DNA from: Sphagnum compactum
Taxonomy: Eukaryota; Bryophyta; Sphagnopsida; Sphagnales
DNA: 64,000 nucleotides
Assembly: GCA_965153455.1 (NCBI GenBank)
Contig: OZ234496.1
Span: forward strand, 11,059,863-11,123,862
Direction: 5' to 3'
Position numbers and translations under genes: made by a program. Within the stretch, counting starts at the first letter, position 1. Each line of letters starts with the position of its first letter. The notes under the pieces are model-generated. The model ran no database searches and was not told where the DNA came from. It was given only the letters and a program-made list of their open reading frames with translations. Positions 1 to 12,959 of the stretch are shown here, one piece after another.

Positions 1-502
1 AAACTCAAGCACTGGGACTTCTTTCCAACCACAGTCTGGCACAACCAATTACAGGAAAGCTTATAGATTTGGAGTAAGAAAATAACCCAATTGTGTGATT
101 CTGTATCAATCCTGGAAACTGGCCTTGTCCAGACAGTCCTCCACGGTTTTGTACCTTTGAATTTATCATACAGAAGGCCGCTGTCAGAGGATTCAGATCA
201 GTTTATAAGTAATGGATGTGTTTACTTTTGTTTTACTGCATTCGGTGAGTTTGTAAGGTGTCTTGGACTTGCAACATTGATTTTGTTTGGTCATTAGCAA
301 TATTTGTTGGTACTATTTGTTGTCTGCTTTCTTAGGGTGTGAAATGCACCATTCAGAACTAACAGATCAAAACTGTAAAACTATGACATTTGATTGACAG
401 CAGTCCTGTTGTAGAAGTTTGTCCAACATTCTTATCATGTTCTGAGCTTGAGCTCCCAGTGAAACATTTGTTTGTTCTAGGCAGCATGGTTGGTTCGAAT
501 CC
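1..502 (+). repeat. Duplicated 3'UTR segment of a DUF641 gene (array unit S1)
   Basis: This stretch matches 56,470-56,972, the sequence just downstream of the gene B stop codon, almost base for base; I count roughly 14 differences in about 500 positions. It therefore looks like the 3' untranslated region of a further gene B-like copy whose body lies left of the window. A shorter, more diverged part of the same sequence (the block around GAGGATTCAGATCA) recurs at about 1,205-1,460 and 39,510-39,790. It contains no credible coding frame. Confidence 0.8.
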
Positions 503-733
503 AAGCTTGCTGTTTCAGTGTGGCTTGTGCACAGGCTGGCCTTTGCATTCAAAACCCCAGCCACCACAGTTGTGGTGGCAAAAGGGCTGCCATTTGATCA
601 TCATAAAATGCAATCAGCTGGACCTCTGGATGATATCACCCCCAATTCGAGAGTGGGTCTTGTTGTACTCCCTGGATTTCAAGTGAACCAAAGCATCATT
701 CGCTGTGAAGTCTACTTGGTTGAGCAGTCATAG
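503..733 (+). pseudogene. 3' fragment of a DUF641 (GIL1/IRKI-like) gene
   Basis: The frame running to the TAG at 731-733 encodes the last 76 residues of the family, including VSVWLVHRLAFAFKTPA, then a GLPFDHHKMQSAGP block, VGLVVLPGF and the terminal CEVYLVE. It corresponds to gene B residues 358-433 with roughly 10 percent nucleotide difference. No start codon or upstream domain precedes it: the coding sequence begins abruptly at 503 directly after 3'UTR-type sequence, so the order is UTR then coding end. This is best read as a recombination-generated fragment. A role as the terminal exon of an unseen gene is unlikely but cannot be excluded. Confidence 0.75.
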
Positions 734-3625
734 CAAGCACATGACACCATGTCCTTTGGGGACATTACCCATCTTTAAACGTCAAAACCCTGCAACAGAA
801 AGTCAAACCTCTGTAATTGTAGCACGTGCAGTCCAGTAGTATAGTCTATAGAGGTGTAGTAAGATCTTCTGCAGAAAATATTGTGTATTTCTGGATTAAT
901 TCAGGAGACTAGAGTTCTGTGTCTTTGAGTTCATCATGCACGGGGCAGCAGTTTTTTTTCCCTTGCAAAATTACAAAAATTAGAAACAGAAAACGCAAAA
1001 ATAGGTGAGTTTTGGGCGTTTTTTATTCCCAGATTTTCCTTAAAAAATTTATTGGTATTTCTATGATAGGTTCCAGTGGGTGGTAAAAAGCATAGAAGAA
1101 TATTGCTTTACAGTCATAACTGGTTTTGTAGCCAAATTTGGCTAAATCTTCTTGTGGATGATACCACTTTGACTACATCACAAAATTAGGAAAAACACTG
1201 ACAAAGGGCTGCTGTGAGAGGATTCAGATCAGTTTCCGAGTAATGAAAGTGTATCCTCATCATTTGAAGTGGATTCAGTCAGTTTGTGAGATCTCTTGGA
1301 CTTGCCACATTTTTCATTTTGCATTTCCTGTTGCTGTTTGTTGTCTGCTTTCTGAGGGTTTGAATGCACCATTGCATATCAAAACCTTAATGCTTTCTCA
1401 TAGAACTAAGTTTTGTTGCACATCATCCCTGTTGTAGAAATTTGCTTAACATCCTTATGTATAGACATAAGGATCCTTCAGTGTCATAATATGTACATCT
1501 CAAGGCTGACTGTGCAGCAGAAGTACACACTCAAGTGATAGACTGCAATCTGTCACATCACTTGCTGAAGGTGTAACCACATCCATGGTATACTGCACTT
1601 GACAATATTGACAAGATTAGTTGACATGCAGTCTGTTGTATCAACATGCTGAAGATGTAACCACTTCCCTCCATCAGACATCTCTTTCAGTTTAAGCTTC
1701 AGCAGAAGAGACAATCAACATATGTGTCCCTAAAAATCAAAGGCTCATCACATTATGGGTCACATGACCAAAATGGAATCAAAAGATTAACAAACAGAAC
1801 TCTGACAACATCCCAACTTAAATAAAGGCATGTAAAGCTACCCTAAAAAATAACAAATGCCAAACTTAAGGGAGTGGTACGGCACAGGCAATTTTTGTTT
1901 ATGGTTGATTTAGGATCCTTATTAAGAGTCCCAGTTAACGAAACATGAAAGTCATAACATTTTTGAGCAAACTAAATTTAGAGTTGAGACAGATGGTCTA
2001 ATTGTGCAATTCTTCTGGAAGTTAGGGCAAAAGTGTGAGCTACTTTTTTTGTGCAGTTCAGATTGTGAGTGATCCATGAAATCTTCAGATTGTACATAAT
2101 CCATACAATCAAACTTGGAAGACTAGGGGCAGGTTACCAACAGGCTCTTCTACACACTAACAACAATCTGTTGCAGACAAACAGTTTTGGATAGTGCTGT
2201 GGTTTGACCTTGTACTAGTAGACTTGAAGAAATGGTCTTCAATTTCAAAATGCAGCTGTCTGCCTTCATGTTGATGATGTGTTTGCAATGTCAGGCAGGC
2301 CTAAGGCACCAAGAAGAGGACACAGCATTTAAGCAGCACTTGTACTTATTCAAGTACAGTTATGGCACAACATGTTTAGATATTGTGACAGGGAATAGAC
2401 CGCATCCATATACATCATTTCAAATTCCAATCTGCTCTCAACAATGAGGGATGGGGTAAGCCTGCCTTTACCATATCACTGCCCACCAGAGCTGGAAAAT
2501 CTTATTAGCAGATTCTAGGTTACCAATCCACACATGTATATGGCCTACAGTCTGGCAAATATGTAAACAGGTTATGAATTATCAAATGTAATTCTTAGTT
2601 AGCTTGTGAGACACATTTGAAAGATGATCTTTCCATTCTGATTTACTATACAAAGGGGAAAGTGATTCCTCTTGAACTTTGCTACACTTGATTGATCTTG
2701 GCATTTTTCAGTGTTCCTTAATCATTCACTCATTGAGAGTAATAGAGGATTTGTACAGATCCTCAAAAACTACAGTAATAATAACTGTGATTTTCTTGAG
2801 GGAATTAGCACTTGCTTTCAGTCCATTTCTGCTCTATAAGTTTTAAGCTTTGAGTCTCATGCTCCAGTACATCTGCAAGGTCTAAATTAACAATGTCTAT
2901 GTAAATGAGATTTATTAGTGTATGTAATAAACATGACATGATGATTCTTTCATGGGCAATTTTTGTTGTTGGTCTGGGATGCAGGATCCTTATCCAATTG
3001 ACTCCTGATTTAAACTTACAATGTAGTATAAAATGTGAAGGTGATCACATTTTTTAACATGATAACTTTTTACCTGAAAAGGGTGGCAAGATTGTACATT
3101 TTCTTTAAGGTATTCTACATTGTAAGCTCCTCTTTTATGCTATTCAGATTCCAAGTGGTACAAAGAAATTCCATATTGTACACAATCCTAAGAACCAAAC
3201 TTGCAATATGTACTAAGTGGCAGGTTCCCTGTTCCATTGTTTTCTCTCGTGGCACTAGCAATCCCTCTCGCACCAAGCGTTGTGGATGGTGGTGGGTTTT
3301 TGCAGACAAACAGATGGCTTGTAGTACAATTGTAAGGGTCCTTGTGTTAATAAGATTGCTAACATTGGCCAGGCACAGCACAGAGAGCAGGAAGGAAACA
3401 AAGACTGTTTCCAAGCCATGTGTGTTGACTCCAGTGCTCACAATATGGTTTAGTTTTGAAAACAACTTCCTTGTCACTGATTTCTATATTGGAGATATGC
3501 ATGATCATATGACTTTGTCCTGCATCAACTATCTCACATGGCCTCATCTAAGGATATACAGGATCTAGTTTAACTTTGTGCCACAACCCAACATTCTCAT
3601 AAATCAAGACTAAAGCAGATGGAGA
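734..3625 (+). repeat. Segmental duplication S1, downstream flank
   Basis: This is non-coding DNA that matches the flanks of genes A and B in the same order. 1,205-1,460 is another 3'UTR-type copy. 1,500-1,840 resembles 40,086-40,340. 1,971-2,310 resembles 57,060-57,400, and 3,109-3,330 is a second related block. 3,420-3,620 resembles 40,416-40,620 (shared GACTCCAGTGC and TGATTTCT words). The open frames here, including one of 177 codons at 3,035-3,568, lie inside these repeats, are not preserved between copies and look accidental. Confidence 0.65.
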
Positions 3626-4299
3626 ATTCATTAAGACAAGTATAGTACCTACAAACTTACTGAGAATATTGCTTCGTGAAGGTAAAGAGCCTTCAAGTTC
3701 TGCTGTCATTGTTGATGATGTGCCAAAAGAAATGAGGAACCGAAACAAAGAAGCACCCAAAACCACCAAAGGTTTCTACTGGACAGAAAAGAGTTATCAA
3801 TACACGTTCAGACAAGGGTGTGACTACAAGATCTTCAGCCAAGCCCTAGGAGTTTGAGTTTCAACTTGTTCCAGACTTTAGCAATTTTGCAGTTGTGAGA
3901 TTTGGGATTTCCAAATCTAATGTATGTTTGTTCATTTTTAATCGGATGACTAAACTTTGTACTTGGTTAATGGTTTGAATTTGAGATAGAGAAATGAATT
4001 TGAGGTGAAGAGTGGTAAGAAGCCAACTAGCCAAATTATTAGGAAGAACTTGGTAAGGACTATGAAGCAATAATTGCAGTGTGTTCACCTTCGTATGTGC
4101 ACATATGACTTCTATGTATCTTATGTTTTTTCAAACACAGTCATGTATTTTAACCCCCTAATGAAATTTAATTTACAACAAAAAATGGCATATTACAGTT
4201 CTCATAACTGAGAGATTTCATAATGAAAATTTTACATTCACACAGCGATGTAATGTGTCATTTTCTCTTTGGACAACCACTTATGTTTTCCTGGGATTG

Positions 4300-4890
4300 T
4301 GAATCATAAACTTGCACTTTTAAAAGCATTCAGAACTTAACTAACCAAAAACACCTTGAATTTAATAGCGTTAACTTTTCAAAAAGGATTTCACCACTTA
4401 TGACATGTACCTAAACCACTTTCCATACAAGTGCCAAAAGATTTGTCAATAAATAATATTTAAATTTGCCAGCACTTGCCCTAACAGAACTGTTTCAATA
4501 ACCACATACACCCTTAAGCAAGTGGACAAACCATTTTCAAGGACCTGAAGGCCCTTGTAATTATATTACAAATACCACTTCTCCATTGACCCCAAAGGTT
4601 ATCCAAGGAAGGAGTCATATAATTTGTGACCCTTTAATATGATAGGACCCTAACAAGAGTCCTATCTAATAAACCTTAACAAAACTCCTTCAATAACCAC
4701 ATGCACCTTTAAGCAAATGGATTGACCATTTTCAAGGACTTAAGGGCCCTTGTAATTATATTACAAATACCCCTTCTCCATTGACCCCAAAGGTCATCCA
4801 AGGAAGGAGTAATGTAAGTTGTGACCCCATAATATAATAGGACCCTAACATGAGTCACGTCTTACAAACCATAATAGAACTCTTGTCTAG
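4300..4890 (+). repeat. 195-bp tandem duplication plus related distant copy
   Basis: Two direct copies about 195 bp apart begin with ACCACAT at 4,501 and 4,696. Both contain CATTTTCAAGGAC, CCCTTGTAATTATATTACA and CCATTGACCCCAAAGGT. The block 4,300-4,620 has a diverged direct counterpart at 9,740-10,020 (AACTTGCACTTTTAAAAG, then ATTTTCAAGGACTTGA). This could be an old long terminal repeat pair or a dispersed repeat; no TG...CA ends were recognised. Confidence 0.6.
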
Positions 4891-4949
4891 TAAACCTTAA
4901 CAAGACTACAAACCCCATAATATAATATCTAATATCCCAATATCATGGT

Positions 4950-6790
4950 TTGTTGGTTGATAAGATAAATGCATCAAGAATCACCAATGCATCAAGCTGA
5001 ACAATATTTTGTTGCAAGGTTGTTCATGTACAAGCTATTGGAAGAATCGCCAACTTGATTTACCAAATTTGCAAAGACAATAAAGCTAACAAACAAAGGG
5101 TGCATGGTGAAAAAAACCTCCAAAGGTTTCATTTTTGCTTTCATTTATAAGTCCCTAATACAATTTTTTTTTACTTTCAATGGCTTATCTATTGCTAACC
5201 TGAATAGCAAAAGCTCCTTGGAAACTTTCACCTTCAACACTCTTCTAGTAAACAATCTTTGGATAGGAGTCATTCTAAACTTCCACCTTTAGTGCCACAT
5301 TTCTTGACCTTCATTGTAAACCTAATTTCCACCACACATATTCTTCTCCCATTTCAGCAACTCCTTTCAAACATCTTAGCACATTGGAACACCTGCACTT
5401 GGTAAAATGACAAATGCAAAGACATTAAAATAACAAGCACTAGTGCTCAAGTGTTCTTTGCTACCCACAAACATGTCTTTCTAGCTTATATCCTATAATT
5501 ATTATTAACCTCCCAATGTCAACAAAAACCTTGATTTGGATGGACAGAATATCAATTCTACTTACGGATCATTTAACCAAAACACAAAAGTAAGAGAGTA
5601 TGACCTAGTTGTAAATGACTTTTAAAGAACTCATAGAAAGGCAATCTAAAACAATGGAAACACATGGAAAAAAACTCATCAAGAATAGAACTTGACATAC
5701 ATGTAAAATGGCTTGCTTATCAAAGGTTTGGTTGATAGACACTACCTCAATCTTGCAATTTGTAACTATCAACCATCATGCTCATCTACCAATTGTCAAT
5801 AAAAAACACCTTCGTGAATTATGCCCAACATTTTTGTTGATAGTTCATATGTATTTAATGAACCTCTTACAAAATGTGTTGTAGGGGGTGAAGCAAGAAA
5901 AAAGGAACCAAGCAATGTGTGGACAATCCTTAAAAACAGTTTTTTGAAAATTTGAAAATTCACCATGGGAACATTATATATCAAAAAAAATATATATTTT
6001 TGAAACAAGTTCTTATACTTTCAAAGATGCAACAACAAAATTTTCATGAAAATTCACCATATTTCAAGAGTCCTTTTATATGTTTAAAGTAATCAAGAGA
6101 AGCAAGTGGACAAGTGGTTTTTTTTATATCAAAATCCTTTTCCCTTATCAAATGTTCACCAAATTGTTTCAAATTTTTTGTGGACTTTAATATATTCCAC
6201 AAGAAGGGATCCATGTGTTCAAAACATTCAAAAAAATAAAAAATACATATATCTTTTTAGATTTTAATACTCGAATGTCCTTTTACACTATTATAGTTTT
6301 GAATTTGTAATCATGGTTCAAATTAAAGTTATAGATTTGACTATAATGTAAGGTTTGATGTAAAAACATTTGAGTTTCTATCATGTTATATGTCATATTT
6401 GGCTTCAAATTTGATATTCAATTAAAACAATTGTGTGAAAAATGCAATATAAATCAATAAAAACTACCATGTGGAAAATGTAATCCTTAGAAAGGAATTT
6501 AACCTTGGCGTGACTGGTTCCTTTTTTCATGCTTTCACCTTAAGTGGCATAGAAAATTTGGACGCCACAATTAAATGAAAATACACAAATGCAAATGGTC
6601 AATCTTCTAATAGGTGATAAGACCTACTACTTGGACGTGATTTCTCATACCAAAGCCCTCATATGACATAGTCTCCTTCAAACCACTGTTGCCCCCAAAC
6701 ATCTATGAAATGTTCCTTGACCATATGGGTAGAGTATCAACTAGCATAATCCAAAAGCTCTCATCTATAGAACTTTGGCATAACACTGCT
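4950..6790. other. No gene seen (AT-rich)
   Basis: AT-rich sequence with many homopolymer runs. Short open frames are at chance length, and none shows a recognisable motif on either strand. Confidence 0.6.
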
Positions 6791-6796
6791 ATATTG

Positions 6797-7800
6797 TCAC
6801 CCACAACAACCATCAACCATTTCCTCCCCCCCATTCCCATATTCCATTTCTACATTTGCATTTTGCAAAATTTGTTTGGCTTCAAGTCGATGGATAGGTT
6901 TTAGCCTAGCCAAACACCAAGGTTGGACGTGGCTAAACTGTTCACATTCAAACTCTGCATCCCAATCTTCACATTTGGGACAATGGCATGAAAAGTTTTG
7001 AAATTCGATTAATGTAGAATCTCTATCTAGGAAACAAATCAATCAAACATGATGTGCTTTGCAGCTGTCATGTATTATATGACATTAAAAAAACTATGAT
7101 ATGTCCACATCATCTTTCTTTACTTCTCAAAAATATTTAAGGACAATCCTCCTAGTGTTAGGGTGGGCAACATGTTGTCTTGTGGCTTTTACTCTTAAAA
7201 AATTAACCAAATCAAATGCAGATTGGTGTTGCCTTGCATTAGGTTTAATCTATTCTTTTCAAATCTCCCTTTTCAATAATGCACTAGCCCCATCCACTTC
7301 CCCCTTCCCATGACCAGTAGAAAAATAGTTCCAAATCATTTAACAACCAAAATGTAACTCTTCACACACAATCATGTTATGATATCGTGGTAGAAAATAC
7401 CAACATCGAGACCATTTTTAAATTGCCCACTGCATCCATCAGACCATACTACATGTCGTTCCAGGAAACATCCTTTCTTCCTTAAGAACTCCCAATTCAA
7501 CTTAAAAGCATGTTGAACATATAATTATCATGTTTTTTCTCATCTAAGATGTAGTAATGCACCTCCTTCAAACATTCTGGATTTTGGATCTGTTGGATTA
7601 AGTGTAGGATTATGACGATACATGATGTGCACTAAAATTGTAATATAGAATGAGTACCAGTGCACGTCCTAGATCTCATTTTACACCTTGAAAGCATAAT
7701 TCTCCGAGAAATCAATACAAGAAACAATAGTGTTAGGTGGCAAATTTGGCACATATGCCTTAAATTCCTTCTCTTGCCACGTTGATGTAAAATTGTGTAT
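6797..7800 (-). pseudogene. Decayed transposon-encoded protein (SDGC-QFK / GHGKG family)
   Basis: Reading the minus strand in shifting frames gives a recognisable series of motifs in order. These are a WQEKEFKAYVPNLP block and DFSENYAF (7,690-7,800), DEKKHDNY, then VVWSDGCSGQFKN (near 7,430), IWNYFSTGHGKGEVDGASA (7,275-7,345), and EVKKDDVDIS followed by a cysteine-rich FSCHCPKCEDWD block (6,800-7,010). I know this motif order from repetitive transposon-type proteins of plants and animals but cannot name the family with certainty. At least two frameshifts and several stops interrupt it, so it is not functional. Confidence 0.55.
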
Positions 7801-8939
7801 TAGAAACTCCTATAATTTGGGTTTCAGGTAGTCTTAGCACACATGGTTTTGTTTCACAGTACTCTACCCTTGAGACTTTCTTGTCACAACCCTCACTAGT
7901 TTTCCCAACAACAACATATCTTATCTTGGGCCAAATCACAAGTCTTTTTTAAGTCAATTCCAATGGGTAGTTTTGAAAGTTTTGGATCCCACAATTTTTA
8001 CACTCCCCCAACAAGCATCCCTTTCATGAAAGGCTGACATATCAGTCTTGCAACATAAAATGAATGAACATAAATATGTTAATCTCTTAAAACATTTGAG
8101 ATGGGTGACACTCTATTGGACCAATATCTTCTCCACTTGGGTGATAAATTTATGTACAAGAACAATTGCACTGCCCATGGACCCTTTTGTTTGACTTTTA
8201 ATACCATTCAGACCTTCCTTCAACTCATTAATTTTAGTGTGATACCAACATCAACAATTGTTCCACTCATGTAACTTTTTGACAAACTAGAGCTTCAAAT
8301 ATTGGAATTTTGACCACATCACTTGCACACCAAGATGTTTATCCTTGAACATTGTAAAAAACTCCAACTACAAAACAAAAAAATAGAAAACAATATGTAA
8401 ATTTATCTAGCTTGATCATAGATTTTTTTGAAGTGCAGAATAAATTTCACACCCCAAAGACATTAGTTACACATTATACCATATGCACAAACCCTGTAAT
8501 GACATATTTAAAAGCAGTCCAAGTGTTTCTTTTCATAAAACCATAAGTACGGCTTGAATAAAGATTGGACAAACTTCACCATTCAAGTTCTATCCATTAA
8601 CCCACACATTACAAGAAAGTTAATTAGGTATATTGATAATTTGGTTTACAATTTATTCTCAAGAAAAAGGTTTTTGCCCCATTAAGTTCCATGATATTAT
8701 ACATGTCAAGTTTGAAAAACCATGTAATCACCACATGTCATTTTTGTAAATAATTGTTCCAAAATTAAAGTCTCATTCAAGTGGACTTGAGCTCTTATCA
8801 TTTGCACCTAAATACCACTAAATTTCAATATATGCACTAGTCAAAACTTCCAAGCAAAAAATCATTTAGTTTGTTGCTTTGTATCAAAGAAAAGTCTGAA
8901 CCTTAATCTAGACAAAATTATGAAAACACTAAAGCCTCA

Positions 8940-9830
8940 TCACAATGACCAACCCAAATTTCTCCAAAGCACATATTCATTATAATTATGTTTCATCAAA
9001 TGACAATTTACATATAGACACCAATTAAGAACTATTTTAGAAACCTTAAACGCATTACAGTTAGTGTTTAACATCACTTTAGCCTTACCATAGTGATGAT
9101 TATGCAAGTTGTTCCAAAACACATACTCATTTATTCCACGTCATCTAGTCTAATGTACATTGCACAAACACCAAGTGAACTCGATGGGTAGACATTTTCA
9201 ATGTAGGAATAGTTCTAACACTTGCACCTAGTTCATTTGGTCAATGCTAACCCTAAAGGTTTTCCAAGGAAACATTCATTGCACATGAAAATTTGCATTT
9301 TTAAAAACAGTTAGTACTGAACTAACCAAAAATAACTCCTAAAGTTAGGGCTTGGAATTGTTCCAAAAGACTTTCTAGAACCTTAGATCACAATGACCAT
9401 CGCAGATTTTTCTAAAGCACATACTCATTATATGTTTCATCGAATGACAATGTACATATCGACACCAATTGAAAATTATTTTAAAAACCTTAAACACATT
9501 ATATAATCAATGTTCAAAACCACTTCAACCTCACCATAGTGCTGATTGCAAGTTTTTCCAAATCACATATTCATTAATTCCACAACATTGGATTTGTTCC
9601 ATATCTCTAGACTGATGTACAAGGCATAAACACCTTGAACTCAATGGGAAGACATTTTTAGTCCCTAACACTTGCACCTAGCTCATTTGGTCAATGTTGA
9701 CCCTAAAGGATTTCCAAGGAAACATTGGCTACACATGAAAACTTGCACTTTTAAAAGTAGTCAAAATTGAACTAACTAGAAACAAGTTGAATTCAGGATA
9801 AAGAACTTTTCTAAAGGACATGACCACAGA
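8940..9830 (+). repeat. Tandem repeat, period about 448 bp, two copies
   Basis: CAATGACC starts at 8,943 and again at 9,391. Shared words follow in the same order: AAGCACATA, GTTTCATC, GACACCAATT, ACCTTAAAC, CACCATAGTG or its variant, then ACACTTGCACCTAG, CATTTGGTCAATG and TTTCCAAGGAAACATT. The copies are clearly diverged. No coding potential was seen. Confidence 0.65.
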
Positions 9831-10049
9831 CAACTTGTACCTTTACCACCTAGAGTTACTTTCCATGACTACCTAGAGTTGTCTGGTGTTTAATTTTATC
9901 AACACAAACCAATAGGACTGCTTCACAAAACACATACACCTTGAAGCAAATGGACATAAAATTTTCAAGGACTTGAGAGTCCTTACAATTTTGCTTGAGA
10001 GATTATCCTAGGAAGAAGTCATTGTAATTTAACAATTAATACTTGTTAG

Positions 10050-12180
10050 AGCATCCAAAACTAATTCACAAAATATAGAGCCCTTACTATAGTACATGCA
10101 CCTTTCGTTCCATGACCACACAAGACTTTCCAAGTAAGCATTCTAAATTATTTAGCAAAGTATCCTTCTAAGGCCATAAATAACTTGTGGTAAGGAAAGG
10201 GTACTTCTAATGATCAACACAATAATGAAGAATTAGGTGTATGGATTATATACTTGAAAAACCTGAAGGTAATGTTTAGCATGAATGTCATATTGCTTCC
10301 TTCTAGTTCTCCTTCAAGTAACGTCCTTACTACTTGGTGAAATAGTGGTTTTTGAAGTCCAAAAGGCAACAATTTGTTGGACTGCAGCTTCACACAAAGC
10401 ATCAATACATTTTCCTGTCCTTTTTTGTAGCCAAAATGCATTTCCATTATTGTTTAAAGTGTCACCTTTCAATTGTTCTCTTGATGTTCTTACGATCAAC
10501 ACCCAAAATTTGAATAACTTGTCTGTGTTATTTGTCTTGTCATATGTTGCTAAAGCATGGAGAGTATCCTTGGCCATGACCATGGATGAAGACTTTTGAC
10601 TTTTGAAGTGGTTTGTCAAGCCACATTTTAGTTTCTCTACAACACCTTAGTTCTCTTTTAGTTTCTTTAGATCACGTAAGTACTTTGGTACACACATAAC
10701 TTACCAAAACCTTTTCAGCAACTATACCCCTGAAGGAAATTGAGTACTTGTTCAAGAATTCAAAAATGAACAAAGATATAGTATTGGCCAATCCAACATT
10801 CGCCTCTGAACTTATCACTAATTAAGTGAAAGCATGATTGGGGGAAGCAAAGTACTATCCCAAATGATATTTTTTCATACTATCACTAACAAAGTACTCA
10901 ATGTCACAAGATATAAGAATATAATGCAATTTAAATGATAAAATCATATTGGTTATGAACCTACCTTTCTATTTCTAAAAACATTTTGAATTTGGATATA
11001 ATCACATTATACTTTGATTATATTTTTTTCTTATCAACAAATGTCCCAAAATATAACTTACCACATCACATGGAGTTAGTATTATAAAATATTAATGTTT
11101 TCAAAAAATAAATATTTTCCACTAACCAAAACATCTTAATGTATGAAAAAACCTTAAAAACATGCTTATGAAACATCATATTAATTTGGGATAATTTGGC
11201 CAAAATCAAGTATTAAAAAAATGTAAATGTCCATTGAAAGGAATACATCAAAAATCCATATTTTCAATTAGAAGTTTGAAGACGAAATGTTCTTATAACT
11301 ATGTTGTTGAATTTAAAAAACTTCAAATGCATTGGTTGAAATGACATTTTCAATTCATAAGCATAATAGACTAATTGTTTTAAAAATTCATGTGTCTTAA
11401 CACTTGCACCAAATTAACCCAAATTTTGACATGCCTTAAGTCGTGATTCAAAAAATCATGTACAAAAAGATGTATCTAAATTCATTGAAAAAGGATGCAT
11501 AAGTATAATGCACAACTTAATAACTTGAAATTTCAAAATGAATTTGGTTTGGAGCTCCAAATTATGCATTCATTTAAGTAAATCAATGTAAATTTCATTG
11601 CAAATCCAAGTCAACATGGTACTAAATGAGGTTAAGCTCAACATGGATGTGTTTAACATCTTAGTCATTTAATTTGAAAGTAAAATCACATTGGTGTAGG
11701 GGACTTTTAATACTACAAGTATGTTTAGAATTGCAACACCTTAGCATGCTTTCACCCAACTATCAAGGTTGGAACATGCAATTGTTGCAAGCATTACAAG
11801 GATGCATGTTTATTCTTTTGCCAATTCTGTTGCTCATAACTCTACTTGACATTGTTGACAATTTTGTTGCCATTCCTTCTAATATGCCCTCCTTTTCTCT
11901 ACATAAGCAATGTTTACATCCTCCTCTTCTAGTGTGCCCTCCAATGAAAGGTCATAAAAAATCCCATTTGCACCTTCATCTCCGCAAGCAAGCTACACTT
12001 CTAGAACCTCAAAGTTGCATGCACTGAAGGTTTATCTTGAGGTTCTCTTGCATCAACATCACAAGGTAGTTGCAATTGTTTCCTTTTTTTGTTCAAGTCC
12101 CCCATGTTCACAAGGAAATGGGGCACTATAGGAATCGATGATGTTGCATTGGACGGCAGTGTGTCTTATGAAATCTTTAA
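10050..12180. other. No confident gene
   Basis: The frames at 10,214-10,619 overlap on both strands (101 and 104 codons) and carry no motif I recognise; a decayed transposase is possible on the minus strand but not supported. A 117-codon frame at 11,674-12,027 is also unrecognised. The rest is AT-rich. Confidence 0.5.
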
Positions 12181-12189
12181 ACTACCAAT

Positions 12190-12525
12190 ATAAACTCTTG
12201 GTGGGGACGCTCTTCTGATAAGAGGAACACGTACAAAGAAGTGTCATTCATCATACACAATAATCATGCAATTTGCAAACAAAATAAAACTACTTGTAAA
12301 TTGAATACTTCATTCAATCAGAGGTTTGATTTAGCTATGTAGAAGATGCCTAAAGCTATGCATGTGCTGTAGCAACTAAGTACATCAGATATTGCTACAG
12401 CTGCGTAGTACCTTCACTTTGAGTGTTGAAGCTGCTTTTGCAAAACTATTCATCTGGCCAATTTTTCCAGCTACACACAAATGATATCATCCAAAAGAAG
12501 ACAAAGGCCAAGTGCCACCTCAGAA
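12190..12525 (+). repeat. Segmental duplication S1 resumes
   Basis: This stretch matches 40,640-40,970. Shared words in order are CTTGGTGGGG, AAGAGGAACA, TACAAAGAAGTGTCATTCAT, CTGTAGCAACTAAGTACATC and TTGAAGCTGCTTTTGCAAAA. It marks the right edge of the 8.5-kb insertion. Confidence 0.75.
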
Positions 12526-12959
12526 AGGCCAGACACTAAATACCCCCCATCGAGCTCTGTCCGGGCACTCATTTTCTTGTCTTCTTGCACATATTTTTCG
12601 GTCCTGCATGGTTCTGCATAAAACCACGCGGCATAGTTCTACATTTCTTATTCTGCAATAAGGACTTAGCAATGTTCTTCTACTTAACGATAATTTTAAT
12701 GTTTCTTGCAGCCTCTCAGTGGATTCGAAATCTAAAAATCTTCCACGTATAGAACTTGTTACAGGCCACTGGCATAAATTCAGGCGCTGAGATAAGTTTG
12801 CTTTCTTTTCTACTTCAATAACTTCCACACTCAAAAAGTCAAAACCTACGCTGGAACCACACGGTTCTCCGCAGGGCTGCACTGTCAGGCCCACAAGAAA
12901 AACCCAGAAAGGGCGCCAGACAGTGCTCGATGGGGGGTGGGGGGGTTGTTAGCGACTTG
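12526..12959. mobile_element. Small TIR element (MITE-like), 434 bp
   Basis: The word CCTCAGAA occurs at 12,518-12,525 and 12,960-12,967, immediately outside this interval, as an 8-bp direct duplication would. Inside lie inverted repeats: ACCCCCCATCGAGC (12,542-12,555) and its exact complement (12,925-12,938). They extend inward to about 23 bp with two mismatches. The S2 copy near 40,990 has a single TCTCAGAT at the equivalent place and no insert, so it resembles the empty site. An 8-bp duplication is characteristic of hAT-type elements, but the outermost bases are poorly inverted and no transposase is encoded. The 124-codon minus-strand frame inside it is probably accidental. Confidence 0.6.

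Larger units (their letters stand above)
3630..12180. mobile_element. AT-rich insertion, absent from the paralogous unit
   Basis: In S2 the sequence at about 40,620 (AAATTAAGCAGACA) is followed within 30 bases by CTTGGTGGGGAAGCTC. In S1 the matching words lie about 8.5 kb apart, at 3,612 and 12,191. The intervening DNA is thus either inserted in S1 or deleted in S2. It contains internal direct repeats near both ends (4,300-4,620 against 9,740-10,020), a decayed transposon protein on the minus strand, and otherwise low-complexity AT-rich sequence. Termini and target duplications were not identified, and it may be several nested insertions. Confidence 0.5.

Noticed and set aside
3035-3568. 177-codon open frame as a gene
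   Set aside because: It lies in duplicated flank sequence whose other copies do not keep the frame, and no family motif is seen.
12520-12894. 124-codon minus-strand gene
   Set aside because: It is almost entirely inside the MITE-like insertion and shows no protein motif.
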